A DNA stretch of 64,000 nucleotides from contig NC_056047.1 of assembly GCF_004379255.2 (NCBI RefSeq), positions 23,822,293 to 23,886,292 on the forward strand. Direction: 5' to 3'. The position numbers and the translations under genes were made by a program. This DNA is from Salvia splendens. Lineage: Eukaryota; Streptophyta; Magnoliopsida; Lamiales; Lamiaceae. The notes under the pieces were generated by a model, which made no database searches, was not told the DNA's origin, and saw only the letters and a program-made list of their open reading frames with translations. How positions within the stretch are numbered: position 1 is the stretch's first letter; the number at the start of each line of letters is the position of its first letter. Shown here one piece after another: positions 45,296-56,307 of the stretch.

Positions 45296-46368
45296 ACTCC
45301 CTCAATTAGAATGAATCTATTCTCCTTCATTAATTTGGAATTCCATTATTTTTTAAGCACAAAAGAAGAAAGACCTCTATGAAATGGAGGGGAATTACTG
45401 AAGATTTTTTCTGGAAAAAAAAAGGAGCAGTTCCTTATTCAATCTGCTGCAACAAACGTGTAGCATGGAGGGGAGGGTTGGGCTCAAGAAACATCTCCCA
45501 CATATTTAATTTAATTGGACTCAAAAGATTGTGAAGCCCAAATTGTAATTATTTTATATATTGCATTTCCAACTTTTATTAATTAAAGTTCACAGTAAAC
45601 TTTAATTAATCTCGTCGTCTTGTTCCCAACAAAATTAAATCGTACAACGTAGTAAAAAATATAATACTTGGTGTTATTCCACGTACTAAACATAACTCGA
45701 AACCTTTTCCTTAATCACCATGAACGTAAAAATTTTCGTTTATTCGACAAAAGAAACTAATTAAAAAAAACGGCTTGAACTTCGACGTCTAAAAGACAGA
45801 AAAAGTCGGGGTGTTACAAATATGTAATTTTTAATTTTGAAATTTTTTTTTCTCTCTAATGAGGTGAGACCTATTCCCACTAACAATACTTTTATTTAAT
45901 TTTTCTTTATAGTTCTCTTTTACTTCACTAATTTTACATTAAAACCCGTGCCGACCTCAAAGTGCATATTCTTTGGAACGGAGGGAGTATAATTTATGGT
46001 TTGAGGTTATAAATGGACTGAATACTTATTTCAGTAAATAACATTTGAAATGACACGAGTTTTAATGCGAAATTGGTAAAATAAAATATAATTAGGATGA
46101 AAAAGTGACTGGAGCGAGATTTCCTTAAATAGAATTAATTAATGTCACCTATTTTTAACCTATTTTTAAAATACAGAAGAAGTAATATTTAAAAAACTCA
46201 TGATTTTGAATATTAATGATTTTAATAAAAATTCATAAATCTGACATCAATTACTTAGTATTTGAATATTGGCAATTCGTTTATTTACATAGTCTGAATA
46301 ATTAAGCTTTGTCTTCAATTATTCTATTTATTAAATTTCCAATCATTCGCATTTCCCTGTTGGTGAGA

Positions 46369-48253
46369 ATGAAGGTAACTGCTTTATTTTTCCTCCTCAC
46401 TTTTATTTCCCTCTCTGCGAACTCAGCTCTGAGCATCAGATTTCCCGATCGGATCTCCAATGACCCGATTCAACCATCCGATCTCCCCATTAAAACTGCG
46501 GTTTTCGCTCTCGGCAGCTTTTGGAGGTCCGAGGCCGCCTTCGGATGCCAAAACGGCGTCGTCAGAACCACCGCCGGTTACGCCGGCGGATCTCGGCTCA
46601 ATCCCGAGTACCGAAGCTTAGGAGACCACGCGGAGTCCGTTCAGGTTTCACTCCTCTCATTTTCCACTTTCGTTATTCTCCATTTTCTGTCGTCCAATTG
46701 ATTATTCAGATTAGCTTTTTACGCTCAATTTGGCTCTCCAATGCTTTATTGTAGATATGATTATTAGATATTTCAGGGTTTAGTTACAGCTAATTTTATC
46801 GTGGCGAGAAATTTTGAAGGATTTATGTAAATGTAGATATGATTTCTATCCATATTGTTATTGGTTATCTCAGATTTCATGTATGCAGTATGTTTTTAAT
46901 GTGGAACACTAGTTATATTTGACTAGTTGAATTATAGTTTGATGTATGGGATCTGGTAAAAATTGGTACCAGTTATAGTCCGTTCTCATTTAACAAGGGG
47001 ATGTTCAGTTTGCAACAATGTATCTCGTGATTAAATATGTAGAGTGTTTCCTAGATGGATAATCATGTGATAATTAGTCATAGTCAACCCCCCACTAAAA
47101 TAATCTCATAATTTAATCCTAGATTATATCTTGGTAGTACTGTTTTGTCTAGGAAACCGAGCACCACTTACGTAAACAAGACGTGCAATTATGTTTAGGT
47201 TATTGACAACCACATGCTCACACAAAATGAAGGTTTGATGTAACCAAGTTTTGTAACTTGTTGGTTTCCACAACTCGGAGTTCATATAATTTATGATGAT
47301 CATGAAGTTGCAAGAATTTGTACTAAAAGCATTGATTGTAGGGAGTTTACTTTTATAACTATGCGATAGGTGACATCGTAGTTAGATAAAGTTAAGCTGA
47401 AACACCCTCTGGGGCCTGCTCCTCGACTGGAAGCTCTATAACACTCGACTCCTAGTTTTACTTTATATGTAGCTGCCTTTCCTTGCCCTGCCCGGGTGGA
47501 TGTTGGAGTAGTTTCTCAGTGATCGAATCATTCCGTGCAGGTAGAATACGATCCCAGAATTACAAGTTTCCGAGAACTACTTGATGTCTTTTGGAGCAGT
47601 CATGATTCTAGGCAAGTGTTCGGTCAAGGTCCTGATGTTGGGAATCAATACCGGTACTTATTTTCACTACCAGAACTCCTCTTATACAACCATGCCCCAG
47701 AAACATAAACTTCTTGTATCATATATGACCTGAGCAGATCTATAATATTCACAAACGGCACTGAAGAATCTAGGATAGCTGCTCTCAGCAAAGAAAAGGA
47801 ACAAACACGGTCGAAGAACAGCGTTATTACCACTCAAATTCTACAGCTAGGAGTATTTTATCCTGCAGAGCCTGAACACCAGGTTTGTAATTTAACATAT
47901 ATTTCAAGCTTGCATTTCCTTTTTTGGTTTGTCCGAATACTTAGTACGATGATGCAAGTTTTTCCGATTTCAACATAGCAAAAATTACAAAAGGCACACT
48001 ACTGTATACGCATTTCTTAGATAATTAGCTTACTGTCTGCTGGCCTTTTTTGTAGAAATTTGAACTTAAACGCAATCATTTTCTTCTCCAATTGATCGGA
48101 AACTTGCCTGAGGAAGAGCTCGAGAGGTCCAACCTAGCAACAAGACTGAATGGATATGCAGCAGAGCTCTGTCCACCTAGGTTGCAGGGGCAGATTAATG
48201 CCAAGATCAATAACATCGTAAGAAAAGGCTGGCCAATGCTAAGGGAGATCTAA
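46369..48253 (+). CDS. MSRA5: MSRA5-type peptide methionine sulfoxide reductase-like protein
   Basis: Four exons: 46369-46644, 47541-47653, 47738-47882 and 48056-48253, with GT-AG introns and agreeing phases, give 243 residues. MsrA enzymes reduce methionine-S-sulfoxide in proteins. Landmarks are AVFALGSFWRSEAAFGC at about 43-59, TAGYAGGSRLNPEYRSLGDH, VEYDPRITSFRELLDVFWSS, SRQVFGQGPDVGNQYRS and the C-terminal AELCPPRLQ. The usual catalytic motif GCFW is GSFW here, so the normal active-site Cys is Ser; from memory Arabidopsis MSRA5 has the same change, so this is a trait of the clade and not a mutation of this copy. An N-terminal signal peptide (MKVTALFFLLTFISLSANSA) suggests the secretory pathway. 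I prefer the ATG at 46369 over the in-frame one at 46309 because it places the signal peptide at the N-terminus. Intron 1 contains a MITE. Confidence 0.93.
46997..47166. mobile_element. MITE in intron 1 of the MSRA5-like gene
   Basis: The ends ggggatgttcagtttgcaac and the inverted taggaaaccgagcacca match the element at 26808-27005 along most of its length, with one internal deletion. Confidence 0.65.
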
Positions 48254-48859
48254 CTCGACTTTCTTAAAGTCCTCGACCACACTAAAATAGCTGCCCCCAT
48301 CGGAGCCGACGGTTATCAGCTGACTGCATTTTCCGCGTTGATCAGAGCTTCATCATCTTAGCTAAAGCTGATTAACTCAAGGCTAGCCCACTTCTGATCG
48401 AGGCTAGTGCCTTTTTGGTGGAGGAGTTGTACTTATCGATTGTAATAGATGTGTCAATGATCGCTATTCCTTTATATATAAATTTATATATGTAAACTCG
48501 AACTAGTAGAGTGAGTTTTCCTCTTTAATTGATGATTTACTTGGTATTTTATTTTTTCGTGTATATGTCCTTCCCTTGAACTTGCACCGTTTAAGGACCG
48601 AATAAAATCAAAGCTAGTATTTAAAAAAGGGATATTGGCTTCTAAGAGTGTCCACGATAGAGGCGGAACAACCACGCCACAGCCACTAAACTTGCCCGCC
48701 CAGTCAGCACAGCCACAAAAACTTGTCCAGCCCAATAACAGTCATGCCACAACCACAAATCACATTATTTTATCAATTGTTGGTATATTTTAATTGAACT
48801 AGAATATAATTAATTGAAAAAAAAACATATTTCATTCATAAATAATTTAGTCAATGAGA
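48254..48859. other. 3' flank of the MSRA5-like gene and a transposon end
   Basis: The first 200 bases should be the gene's 3' untranslated region. From about 48648, gagtgtccacgatagaggcgg followed by repeated ccacagcc/ccacaa motifs looks like the end of a PIF/Harbinger element whose transposase lies just to the right. Confidence 0.45.
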
Positions 48860-49560
48860 ATTATAAACAAAAGTAATCACGATGTGCTAGCTCCCCTACG
48901 TGCCCGCTTTAACCATAGATGTTCTCTTTCCTTGCGTATATCACAGAAAGCTTGGATAAAGTATTCATCACTACACGATACACCCATTTGCAGAGGGGCA
49001 GTGGCAACACCGTGACTTGATCCAGCACCATCGTCCGATGACCAACGCTCCACAAATGGTCACACATCATCTATTATCATGTTATGTAATAAATATGACA
49101 CATGCATACATGATATCAGCGACATCCTCTTCGTGCCAAACTCGTGCTGGGCACCGTATAATGCTCCATTGCGCTTGGAGCACACCAAATGCTCGCTCAA
49201 CATCTTTGCCCGCACCCTCTTGACGTTGCGCGAACCAAAATTTCTTCAGACCAATTGGATGCTAGATCGTCTTCACAAATACTGGCCACCAAGGGTATAT
49301 CACATCTGCCAAATAGTAGCCCCTGTCGTACTGCCTGTCATTGGCCACGAAGCTTTCCGAAACCTCACCCCGGCACTGCTCATTGAAGAAATGTGACGAC
49401 TGCAGAACGTTGATGTCGTTGTTAGACTCTGCAACACCGAAATACGCATGCCAGATCCGCAATCGGTAGTCAACAACGGCTTCCAGGATCATCAACGGGT
49501 GTTTGCTTTTGAACCCGGTAATGAACTGCTTTTTCCAAGCCAGCGGGTAGTGAATGAGGC
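48860..49560 (-). pseudogene. PIF/Harbinger transposase, 5'-truncated
   Basis: On the minus strand: HPLMILEAVVDYRLRIWHAY, FGVAESNNDINVLQSSHFFN, VANDRQYDRGYYLADVIYP, then in other frames GLKKFWFAQRQEGAGKDVER-like text and a C-terminal DEYFIQAFCDIRKER-like segment near 48950. This is the second half of the Harbinger DDE domain. The N-terminal half is replaced by unrelated GA-rich sequence at about 49560. At least two frame changes occur. It is very similar to the copy at 62866-63660. Confidence 0.82.
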
Positions 49561-49800
49561 GGAGGGGGGGGGGAGTGAATCGAGAGTGAACACTCGATTG
49601 TGAATGAGAGAGAGTGTGTGGGTGGGAGTCAACCCCAAGCCAATTCCCCATCTCTTTTCTTTTTTTTTTTTAAATTGTAAATAATGGCATTTTATTGTAA
49701 ATTTTGCCAACAATAAGGTTATTATTCATGTCCAAATATAGTAAATAAAAAGTGTGACAATTTCTCATATTTTTGGTCCGAATACAAAATTAGAATTTCC

Positions 49801-49977
49801 GCCACTAACATTAATGATCAGGTATAAGATGTGTATGTACCTCAACTGACTCGTAGAGTACCTAGACATAGTCCTGTCGTCGAGTTTGTGCCTATCTCTC
49901 TTAACAAAACCTCAACCAGCTTCTACCGGTTAGTATAGCGTAGTAAAGGATTGATCTCACATGGATGAATGATGCGT
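49801..49977. other. LTR-like remnant
   Basis: Text such as accggttagtatagcgtagtaaagg-like sequence (about 49925-49955), read on the minus strand, resembles the 3' end of a gypsy LTR. It ends where the 1.55 kb direct repeat begins. Confidence 0.3.
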
Positions 49978-51523
49978 CGTACACTTGTAATGACACTTTG
50001 GAGGGGTTGGTTTACTACCACGCTTTTAGGGTTGAGTTAAATTAGACATGAAAATCAAGACTCCATGGATGATTGCTCGAAATTAAACTCATAAAATTCA
50101 AATCTATACTCAAAATCGAATCACGAACACAGACTCATGCAACAATTGGCGACTACGTAAACTGACTGACGTTCAAGGTGACGGAAATGAAACAAAGCAT
50201 AAATCCCATGCATTTTCGAAAGAAATGAACCGAATGAAACTTGTAGAAACTTAAGGAAACTCTAGATTTGAACTTAACTGGGCAAAATCAAGCTTGTAAA
50301 GATTAAACACAGGATAAATCATAGATCTGTCTAACTAGGCAGAAAGAAAACACACGAAAACTTAAACGCGAATGAAAACAAAAGAAACTCCATTGCATTC
50401 CTTATCATTCAAATCCCAAGATGTATTCGAACAAGGTGATTAACAAAAACCAACTTCGAATGCAAGGTAGAAATAAAGTAGTCGAACTAGACATTAATAA
50501 AACAAACGGATGGGCAATTAGAGAGAGTAATTCAAATCCTCGAGGACATGCTTCAGAGATATATCATAGACTTTGATGGAAGTTGGGAGAAATATTTACC
50601 GTTGGTAGACTTTGCATATAATAATAGTTATCAATCCAGCATCTAAAGAGCACCTTATGAAGCATTGTATGGTCGAAAATGCTGAACAACATTGTTCTGA
50701 ATAGAACTAAATGAAGCAAAGATTGTGGGACCATAATTAATACATGAGACTAAAGATAAAGTTAAATTGATACGAAATAGATTGAAGGAAACATCTGATA
50801 GGCAAAATCTTATGCTGATTTGAAGCGAAAAGATATTGAATTTAGTGCAGGTGACAAAGTCTTTTAGAAGATTTCCCCATGGAAGAAAGTGCTTCGTTTT
50901 GGAAAAAATGGCAAGTTGAGCCCAAGATTCATCGGACCATATGAAATGCTCAAACGTGTTGGTCCAGTAGCGTATAGACTAGTGATAAGGCGCATTTCAT
51001 GCATCGGTTTAGGGGTAAAATGTACGCTACTTGATCAGTTTATTGCACAAAGCAAGTGTTAAATATGCAGGAATGCCGCTTGACCAAGGCAACAAGGCCA
51101 AACTGATCAAGCGAGTACAATAGGCGAAAAAGGCCAAATATCGGGGGAGTTGATCAAGAGAAGTAATCAAGCAGTCAAGGAGGGGACCACTGTTTCCAGA
51201 AGCAGGACACATGAGGCTATGAGCTGGTGGTGAGCATTATTCTGTTATCAAGGACAACTTTCTAGAAGGGGACACGTGCTGATATATGAGACGCAAGGAC
51301 GGAGCTGAGTCACGAATCTGTTACTGAAAAACATCGTCATTCTAGAAGGAGAGCACATAGCAATTAATGAGTCGTTCACTCTCAGCATGAGCAAATATTT
51401 CTTGGCAAGATCATTATCCAGCTGGAGGTCGTGCCGAGCCTATAAATAGAGGATATGCCACCACATTAAGAAAAGAAAAAGAGAATCATTTTCCTTCCGT
51501 CTTTAGTTTAGTTAGCTCTCTAG
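49978..51523 (+). repeat. long direct repeat, left copy
   Basis: The sequence from cgtacacttgtaatgacac to agctctctag recurs at 60015-61577 with few changes, about 10.04 kb downstream. It contains a decayed integrase piece and the first part of an Athila-like LTR (from TGATAAGGCGCATTTCATGC at 50983). Confidence 0.95.
50538..50982 (+). pseudogene. Ty3/gypsy integrase C-terminal fragment (left copy)
   Basis: The frame reads SWEKYLPLVDFAYNNSYQSS, then APYEALYGRKC, then KRKDIEFSAGDKVF and LSPRFIGPYEMLKRVGPVAY, the end of a chromovirus-type integrase with the GPY motif. Several stops interrupt it. It ends directly at the TG of the Athila-like LTR. Confidence 0.85.
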
Positions 51524-52114
51524 TAGTTAATGCTTAGTTAGAAAGGGCGATTGAAGGAGCGCTGCAGAATACTTGATATCTGTCGGCGTGTTCTTAAGTT
51601 TCCCGCCGAGGATCTCCTCGGTTTTCTTGCTTTCGTAGTTCCGAAGTGTTAGCTTAGTCTAAATTTCACGCTGTACTGTTCTGAGTTTTGGTTTTAATCA
51701 AAGTTGCTTTCGTTTTCATCATCGTGTTTACTGTTCTGAGTAGTTAATTTTCATTCTAGTCTGAGATTTACTTGACCTAGTAGTTAAAGTTCCCTTGAGC
51801 AAGTAGTTAGTTACTTTTCTGCCTAAGTTAAAATTAGTAGTTAAAAACTCCAAAAAGTAAAGCGTGGCAGGAGTCAACCCCCTGTTCACTACTCACACAC
51901 TTGATACACTAGCTTCTCTGTAGGATCGACCCCGAACTTGCCGCTTTACTGTTAAAGTAGTGCAAAATTGGGAGTTTATAAATTACATTGGTGGCGTGCG
52001 AAAGCGAGATCAACTTGATCAAGTGGCAACGACATTTGCTAACTGATCCATCCAGTTCAGTTATCTCTTCCATATAACTTGAATAAAAAAACCGCATTTT
52101 CGCATCCTCCGCCA
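50983..52114 (+). repeat. 5' LTR of Athila-like element
   Basis: It starts TGATAAGGCGCATTTCATGC, the style of Athila LTRs, and probably ends at CCGCCA just before the primer site. TTGATCA motifs are frequent. A TATAAATAG box lies at 51440-51450. Confidence 0.7.
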
Positions 52115-52117
52115 AAA

Positions 52118-52135
52118 TGGCGCCATTGCCGAGGA
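52118..52135 (+). other. primer-binding site, tRNA-Asp
   Basis: TGGCGCCATTGCCGAGGA matches the complement of the 3' end of tRNA-Asp (TGGCGCCGTTGCCGGGGA) with two mismatches. tRNA-Asp priming is usual for Athila-type elements. Confidence 0.8.
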
Positions 52136-52365
52136 AGCATGGTGTTATTTTATGTTTGTGTGTAGCGCATAGGTGTTATTTTGCCTGGGAAGCATGGTGT
52201 TATTTTACCACCGCAGCAACCACTGAAATCACCCTCTTATATACAGAGGCACTAACGCTCATTGGAGAGTCCAGGAAGCTGGTGTAGTTACCACTCGTTA
52301 CACAGCCGCACTAGCAGCAGCAGTAGCCGCTGATCAACTGACCAGCGAAGAAGAAGGAGAGCAGA

Positions 52366-53779
52366 ATGCGCAACCTAGACCACCACCACTTGAACAAGCA
52401 AAAGAAGAGATGGCCCTCATCGACAACGACTCAGGAATTGGCTCTCTTCACGCTCATGACGAGAAGGAGCCCACACATGCCATTGCCGTTACTCCTGGGA
52501 TATGGACCATCGCGATCAAGTCAGGAGTACTGGCCGTTTTGTCCCATTTTACGGCCTTTCAAAAGAATTCCCGTATTCCTTCCTGGAGGAATTTTGCCGA
52601 TACTGTGATATCCAGCCCGTACCGGCTAGATCTACGTCTGAAGATTATAGGCTAAAAGCCATCTCTTTCGTTTTAAAGGGTGAAGTTGGAGTATGGCTGT
52701 CGAGACTGCCAGAAGGGTCCATCAAAACATGGGCCGAGTTCCGAATGATATTCCTCGATCGTTTCTTTCCAACATTAAAAACGAGTGCCCTCAAGCGGGA
52801 GATTACAGAAGCCAGACAGGAGTACGACGAGCCCCTCGGCCAGTACTGGGATAGATTCCAAGGGCTGCTTCAAGCATGCCCTAACCACAAGCTGGGGGAG
52901 CGGGAGATCTACTCGATCTTCTACGGTGGACTGACATTCGATAGCAAGAATGATCTCAACCTAGCAGCCCAAGGGGATTTCTCAAAGACCCCATTCAGCC
53001 AAGCTAAAAACATCCTGGAGAGGCTGATCGAGGCTAAGCGGTTGTACGAGACATCCCGTGGCCAGTACAGAAGGGGTACGGTGCACACAGCCTAGGCGCG
53101 TAATGACGAAAAGCTAGAGGCTCGATTTGAGCAGATGGAGAAGAAGTTGCTTGAGGCAGTAGAGAAATCCAGAGCACCTCTGCCACCTGCACCCAAAGAG
53201 CAGCAGTATGCGCCACCACCACCGCCGGAAGAACATCACTATTACTATTGCGAGTTTCCCCCTGAGGCGGAGCCGCAAGCCCAAGTGAATGTCGTCGACC
53301 ACTGGATTGCGAATGACAACTGGATCCAGGGCAACCAGAGAGATGCGCCGTGGAGAGACCATCCTAACTTCAAATGGAGTGATACAAATCAAAACCAACC
53401 ACCGCAACCAGCGCAACAGTATTTACAATTCACCGAAGGGCAGCCCAATTGGCCCGCACGCGTTCAGGAAAGGCCACATGATGGAGGTAACAGAATACAA
53501 GGCGGTCAGGGGAGCTGGTTCGCGAGGCAGCAGGGCAACTGGTCAAGTGGAGGACAACCTAACTGGTCAAGTCGACAACAGGAAGGAAACTGGGGGTACC
53601 AACACCAAGGCCCTCAGTCAAGCAATCAGGGAAGACAACCAAATAATCAAGTGGAAAAATATGTCCCGCCGCACCCGAGAGGAAACCAACAACCCGAAGG
53701 GAACCCACAGTACTTCCAAGGGAGCCAACAAAATCATTTTCCTCATAACCAGCCAGAGCTTTATGGACCTTCCGGTTAA
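52366..53779 (+). pseudogene. Athila-like gag
   Basis: A frame around 52410 starts the protein and shifts near 52540 into the frame 52502-53095. The retrotransposon gag domain reads RLKAISFVLKGEVGVWLSRL, TWAEFRMIFLDRFFPTLKTS and QYWDRFQGLLQACPNH. A TAG at 53093-53095 interrupts it. The same frame continues with a coiled KLEARFEQMEKKLLEAVEKS segment and a Gln/Asn/Pro/Trp-rich nucleocapsid-like tail to 53779. Frameshift plus stop make it non-functional. Confidence 0.85.
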
Positions 53780-53959
53780 CATCAACAAGGCCATGGAGGA
53801 GGTCGTTTTAATCAGAGATATAGCAAACAGCAAAATGAATGTCCAGGAGATATGATGATCCCATATCAGCCCCATGATGCAATGTGAGAAATACAAGAAG
53901 CCCTGAGAGAACAGAGGGCTGCACTAGATATACTTACAAAGTAGTTATCTTAGGTCGCC

Positions 53960-54700
53960 ATGTCACTGGGCGAGCTGAGGGGGAATGAAGGAAAAATTCC
54001 GGCTACAGTACAACCACCTACTGGGCGAGAGAATGTCAATGCAGTATCTCTAAAATCAGGAAGAGTTTATCAAAGCCCATCTGCGAGTTCTCCAGCACCC
54101 ACAAACGGACCCAATCATGAAGAAGGTCCTGAGTCCAGCGCCTTTGATCATGTCACAAAAGAAGGAAAGTCTAGTGCCCTTGATCAAGTCGCTGAGAAAG
54201 GAAGGACGGTCGAAGCAGAAAATGCAGCCGTGGTGATCCAACCAAGTGATCTTCCACCGAAGAAGACTGACCCAAGGGTGTTCACACTCCCAATTTCCAT
54301 CAGAGACGTTCGAATGGAGTACGTAATGTGCGACCTTGGGGCTTCCATCAATATCATGTCGTATTCTATATACGAAAAGCTAGGAGAAGCTAAGCTTGTC
54401 AAAACCGGTATGGTGATACGGCTAGCAGACGGGTCTTACATTCAACCAGAGGGAGTTCTGGAAGATGAAATCTTCAAGGCAAAAAATTCAGGTACCCCGC
54501 CGACTTCTTCGTCATAAAGATGACAGAGCCATGAGCGGAGGAGTCTATTAGAGTCCTTTTGGGAAGGCCATTCCTATCTACAGCCAGTACAGTCATAGAC
54601 GTTCACCATGGGACGATGAATCTGGATTTTAATGGAGAACAACTTACATTCGACATTGATAAAGCTGTGAAAAAGCCAAAGGACAGTGAGAGCATATAAA
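53960..54700 (+). pseudogene. Athila-like aspartic protease
   Basis: RVFTLPISIRDVRMEYVMCD is followed by LGASINIMSYSIYEKLG, where DLGAS is the catalytic motif of Athila proteases, and VIRLADGSYIQPEGVLED. A frameshift at about 54488 moves the continuation (DFFVIKMTE, LLGRPFLSTASTVIDV) into another frame up to about 54700. Confidence 0.83.
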
Positions 54701-54825
54701 CGGTAGATACTATCGGACCTTGAGAGCAAAGGTATCTAGGAAAGGAACTCTTCAAAAGACCGTCCACTGATTCCATTGAAGATGAACAGCTTAAGAAGGA
54801 AGCAGCTGAATGGTTCGACGCAACA

Positions 54826-55296
54826 ATGACTGGGGAAATGGATGATCAAGCCATTGAAAGGGCAATTATGGATTTCTGTAAGCCGCCACGACCAGCTGAG
54901 TTAAAAGAGATCACTCAGCCAGCAAGGGTCGAAAAACCACCTGACCAAGCCGCCCCATTGAGAATAATGTTGAAGGAAAGTCCTGTGCCTACAAGACAAC
55001 TATTGTCTTTACCTGCATCATCAGTTACCCTCAAGAGCCTGTCCAATCAGACGTACCAAGAACCAGTCAAACCAAATCTGCAAGGACAAGGAGGAAAATT
55101 GATGGAAGAACTGAGGTTGGGTCAAGAGGTGGTCAAGTGGAAAACAACAGACTTGAGAGAGATTAACCCAGATCTGTGCATGCATCCCGCCATGTTAGAA
55201 GAAGGAGTGACATCCCACCTTGATCGACAACGCAGATTCGACCCCGCTTTGAGAAAGGAAGAGCTCAAAGTGGGGCAGAAAGAGCTACTCTTCTAG
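54826..55296 (+). pseudogene. pol linker and start of reverse transcriptase, truncated
   Basis: The frame has LREINPDLCMHPAMLEEG, the segment just before the reverse transcriptase fingers in Athila elements (normally followed by a QRRLNP motif). Here the frame stops 40 codons later and no RT palm motif is found downstream, so the polymerase has been deleted. Confidence 0.65.
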
Positions 55297-56307
55297 TGTC
55301 AACTCAAACTGATACCCAGAAGGAGGAATTCAAAATGGGCGAACCCTCGTACTATCATGACAATGCGCACACAGGAGGCAAACATACTCCCAGGAGACCC
55401 CCCAATTCGTTCTCATTCATGGTAAAAAGTCAACGGGTAGAGCCTTACAGAGACAAGACCGAAGCGGGCATAGTGGAAGAAATTCAACTAATCCTGCCTA
55501 ATCTTATCTAGTGAGCAGGTAAAAGGAGTGATCGGGTACTCATGGGTAGTCTGCTTGATCAAGGAACAAATTCTTAATCTATTAAACTGATCAAGTGATG
55601 TCCCAGTGGAACTTGGTCAAGTCCTTTGTAGTTAGTGTAAATAGTTTTTTTGTGTTAGTTTTTAAATCTTAGGAAAATTAAAAGTCGGAAGTAAAGAAGG
55701 AGACTGATCAAGTGGAATTATTTGAGTTTTCATCTGGAATTAATTGTCTACTTGATCAGTGCAATTCGAATTTAATTGGTGGTACACTACTTGCATTGAT
55801 CAGGGCAGGTGATGATAGGACGTATGCAGTCATTAAAGAGGTGTTCGGAAGCGCCAATTGCTGCATTGGACAGAATAGTACTGGAGAAAGAGAAGTAGCG
55901 TATCGGAGAAGCTTTGCCAGCTGGCACTCTGAAAAGGGCGCACCTGTACATGAAGAGTTGCAGAAATTTGAACAGCGCAGGGATCTCAACGTCAATGATC
56001 CCAACAGTCGTAATATCAGTATAATAGGCAGATTTCAGGACAGTATTTCACTTTCATCCAAAGCGACCACAGTGCATTCCATTTATTCTCCCATATTGCT
56101 CCAAGTTCCGAACCCTTGCCCAAAAAAAGAAAAAAAAATCATCATCTCCATCACCAGTACCAGTAAGAATGTTTCGACTTCATCCTCATCCTCAGATGCC
56201 AGTACCGAGAGTGGCGATCGGGAAACCTCGTTTCAAGCCCAAGTTGAAAACCGTAGCCCATCCTATCAACTTCCCCCCAAACCAGCGCCGCCGCTTCACC
56301 GCCCGCA

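Larger units (their letters stand above)
33001..45376. mobile_element. large two-gene MULE (MULE-2) with MURA transposase and plant mobile domain gene
   Basis: The target duplication CTATGAAATG is perfect at 32991-33000 and 45377-45386. The ends gggatcaattctttttttgg and, inverted, aggtctttcttcttttgtgc lead into shared sequence (AATTCC, AATGAAG) and palindrome arrays. A PMD gene runs inward from the left end and a transposase gene inward from the right end, as mudrA and mudrB do in maize MuDR. The middle contains a large inverted duplication (36124-36710 and 41361-41992) with a 4.6 kb LTR element between the arms. Without that insert the element is about 7.7 kb. The transposase frame is open, so the element may have been active recently. 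Confidence 0.88.
28957..45818. mobile_element. LTR (probable solo LTR), itself split by two MULEs
   Basis: It begins TGTCACGCCCACCC and ends GGGGTGTTACA, flanked by AATAT at 28952-28956 and 45819-45823. After removal of the two MULEs the remaining pieces (28957-30264, about 32118-33000, about 45377-45818) total about 2.6 kb. No gag, reverse transcriptase, integrase or second LTR copy is present, so a solo LTR left by recombination is the simplest reading. A pyrimidine-rich stretch followed by a GC-rich segment (32130-32430) resembles the leader region of gypsy LTRs on the plus strand, but orientation is uncertain. Confidence 0.82.
28898..45987. mobile_element. Stowaway-like MITE split by a 16.9 kb insertion
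   Basis: The left part (28898-28956) starts ctcccttcgtccctcaagaa and the right part (45819-45987) ends ttctttggaacggagggag, with TA outside both. Joining them gives a normal MITE of about 225 bp. The break coincides with the 5-bp duplication AATAT that bounds the LTR. Confidence 0.9.

Noticed and set aside
28957..45818. A complete 16.9 kb LTR retrotransposon
   Set aside because: The TG and CA ends belong to one LTR; there is no second LTR copy and no pol gene. The bulk is MULE sequence with its own target duplications.
9619..46368. Ribosomal protein L8 gene expected from Arabidopsis synteny
   Set aside because: No RPL8-like sequence was recognised anywhere in the window; it may have moved or been lost.
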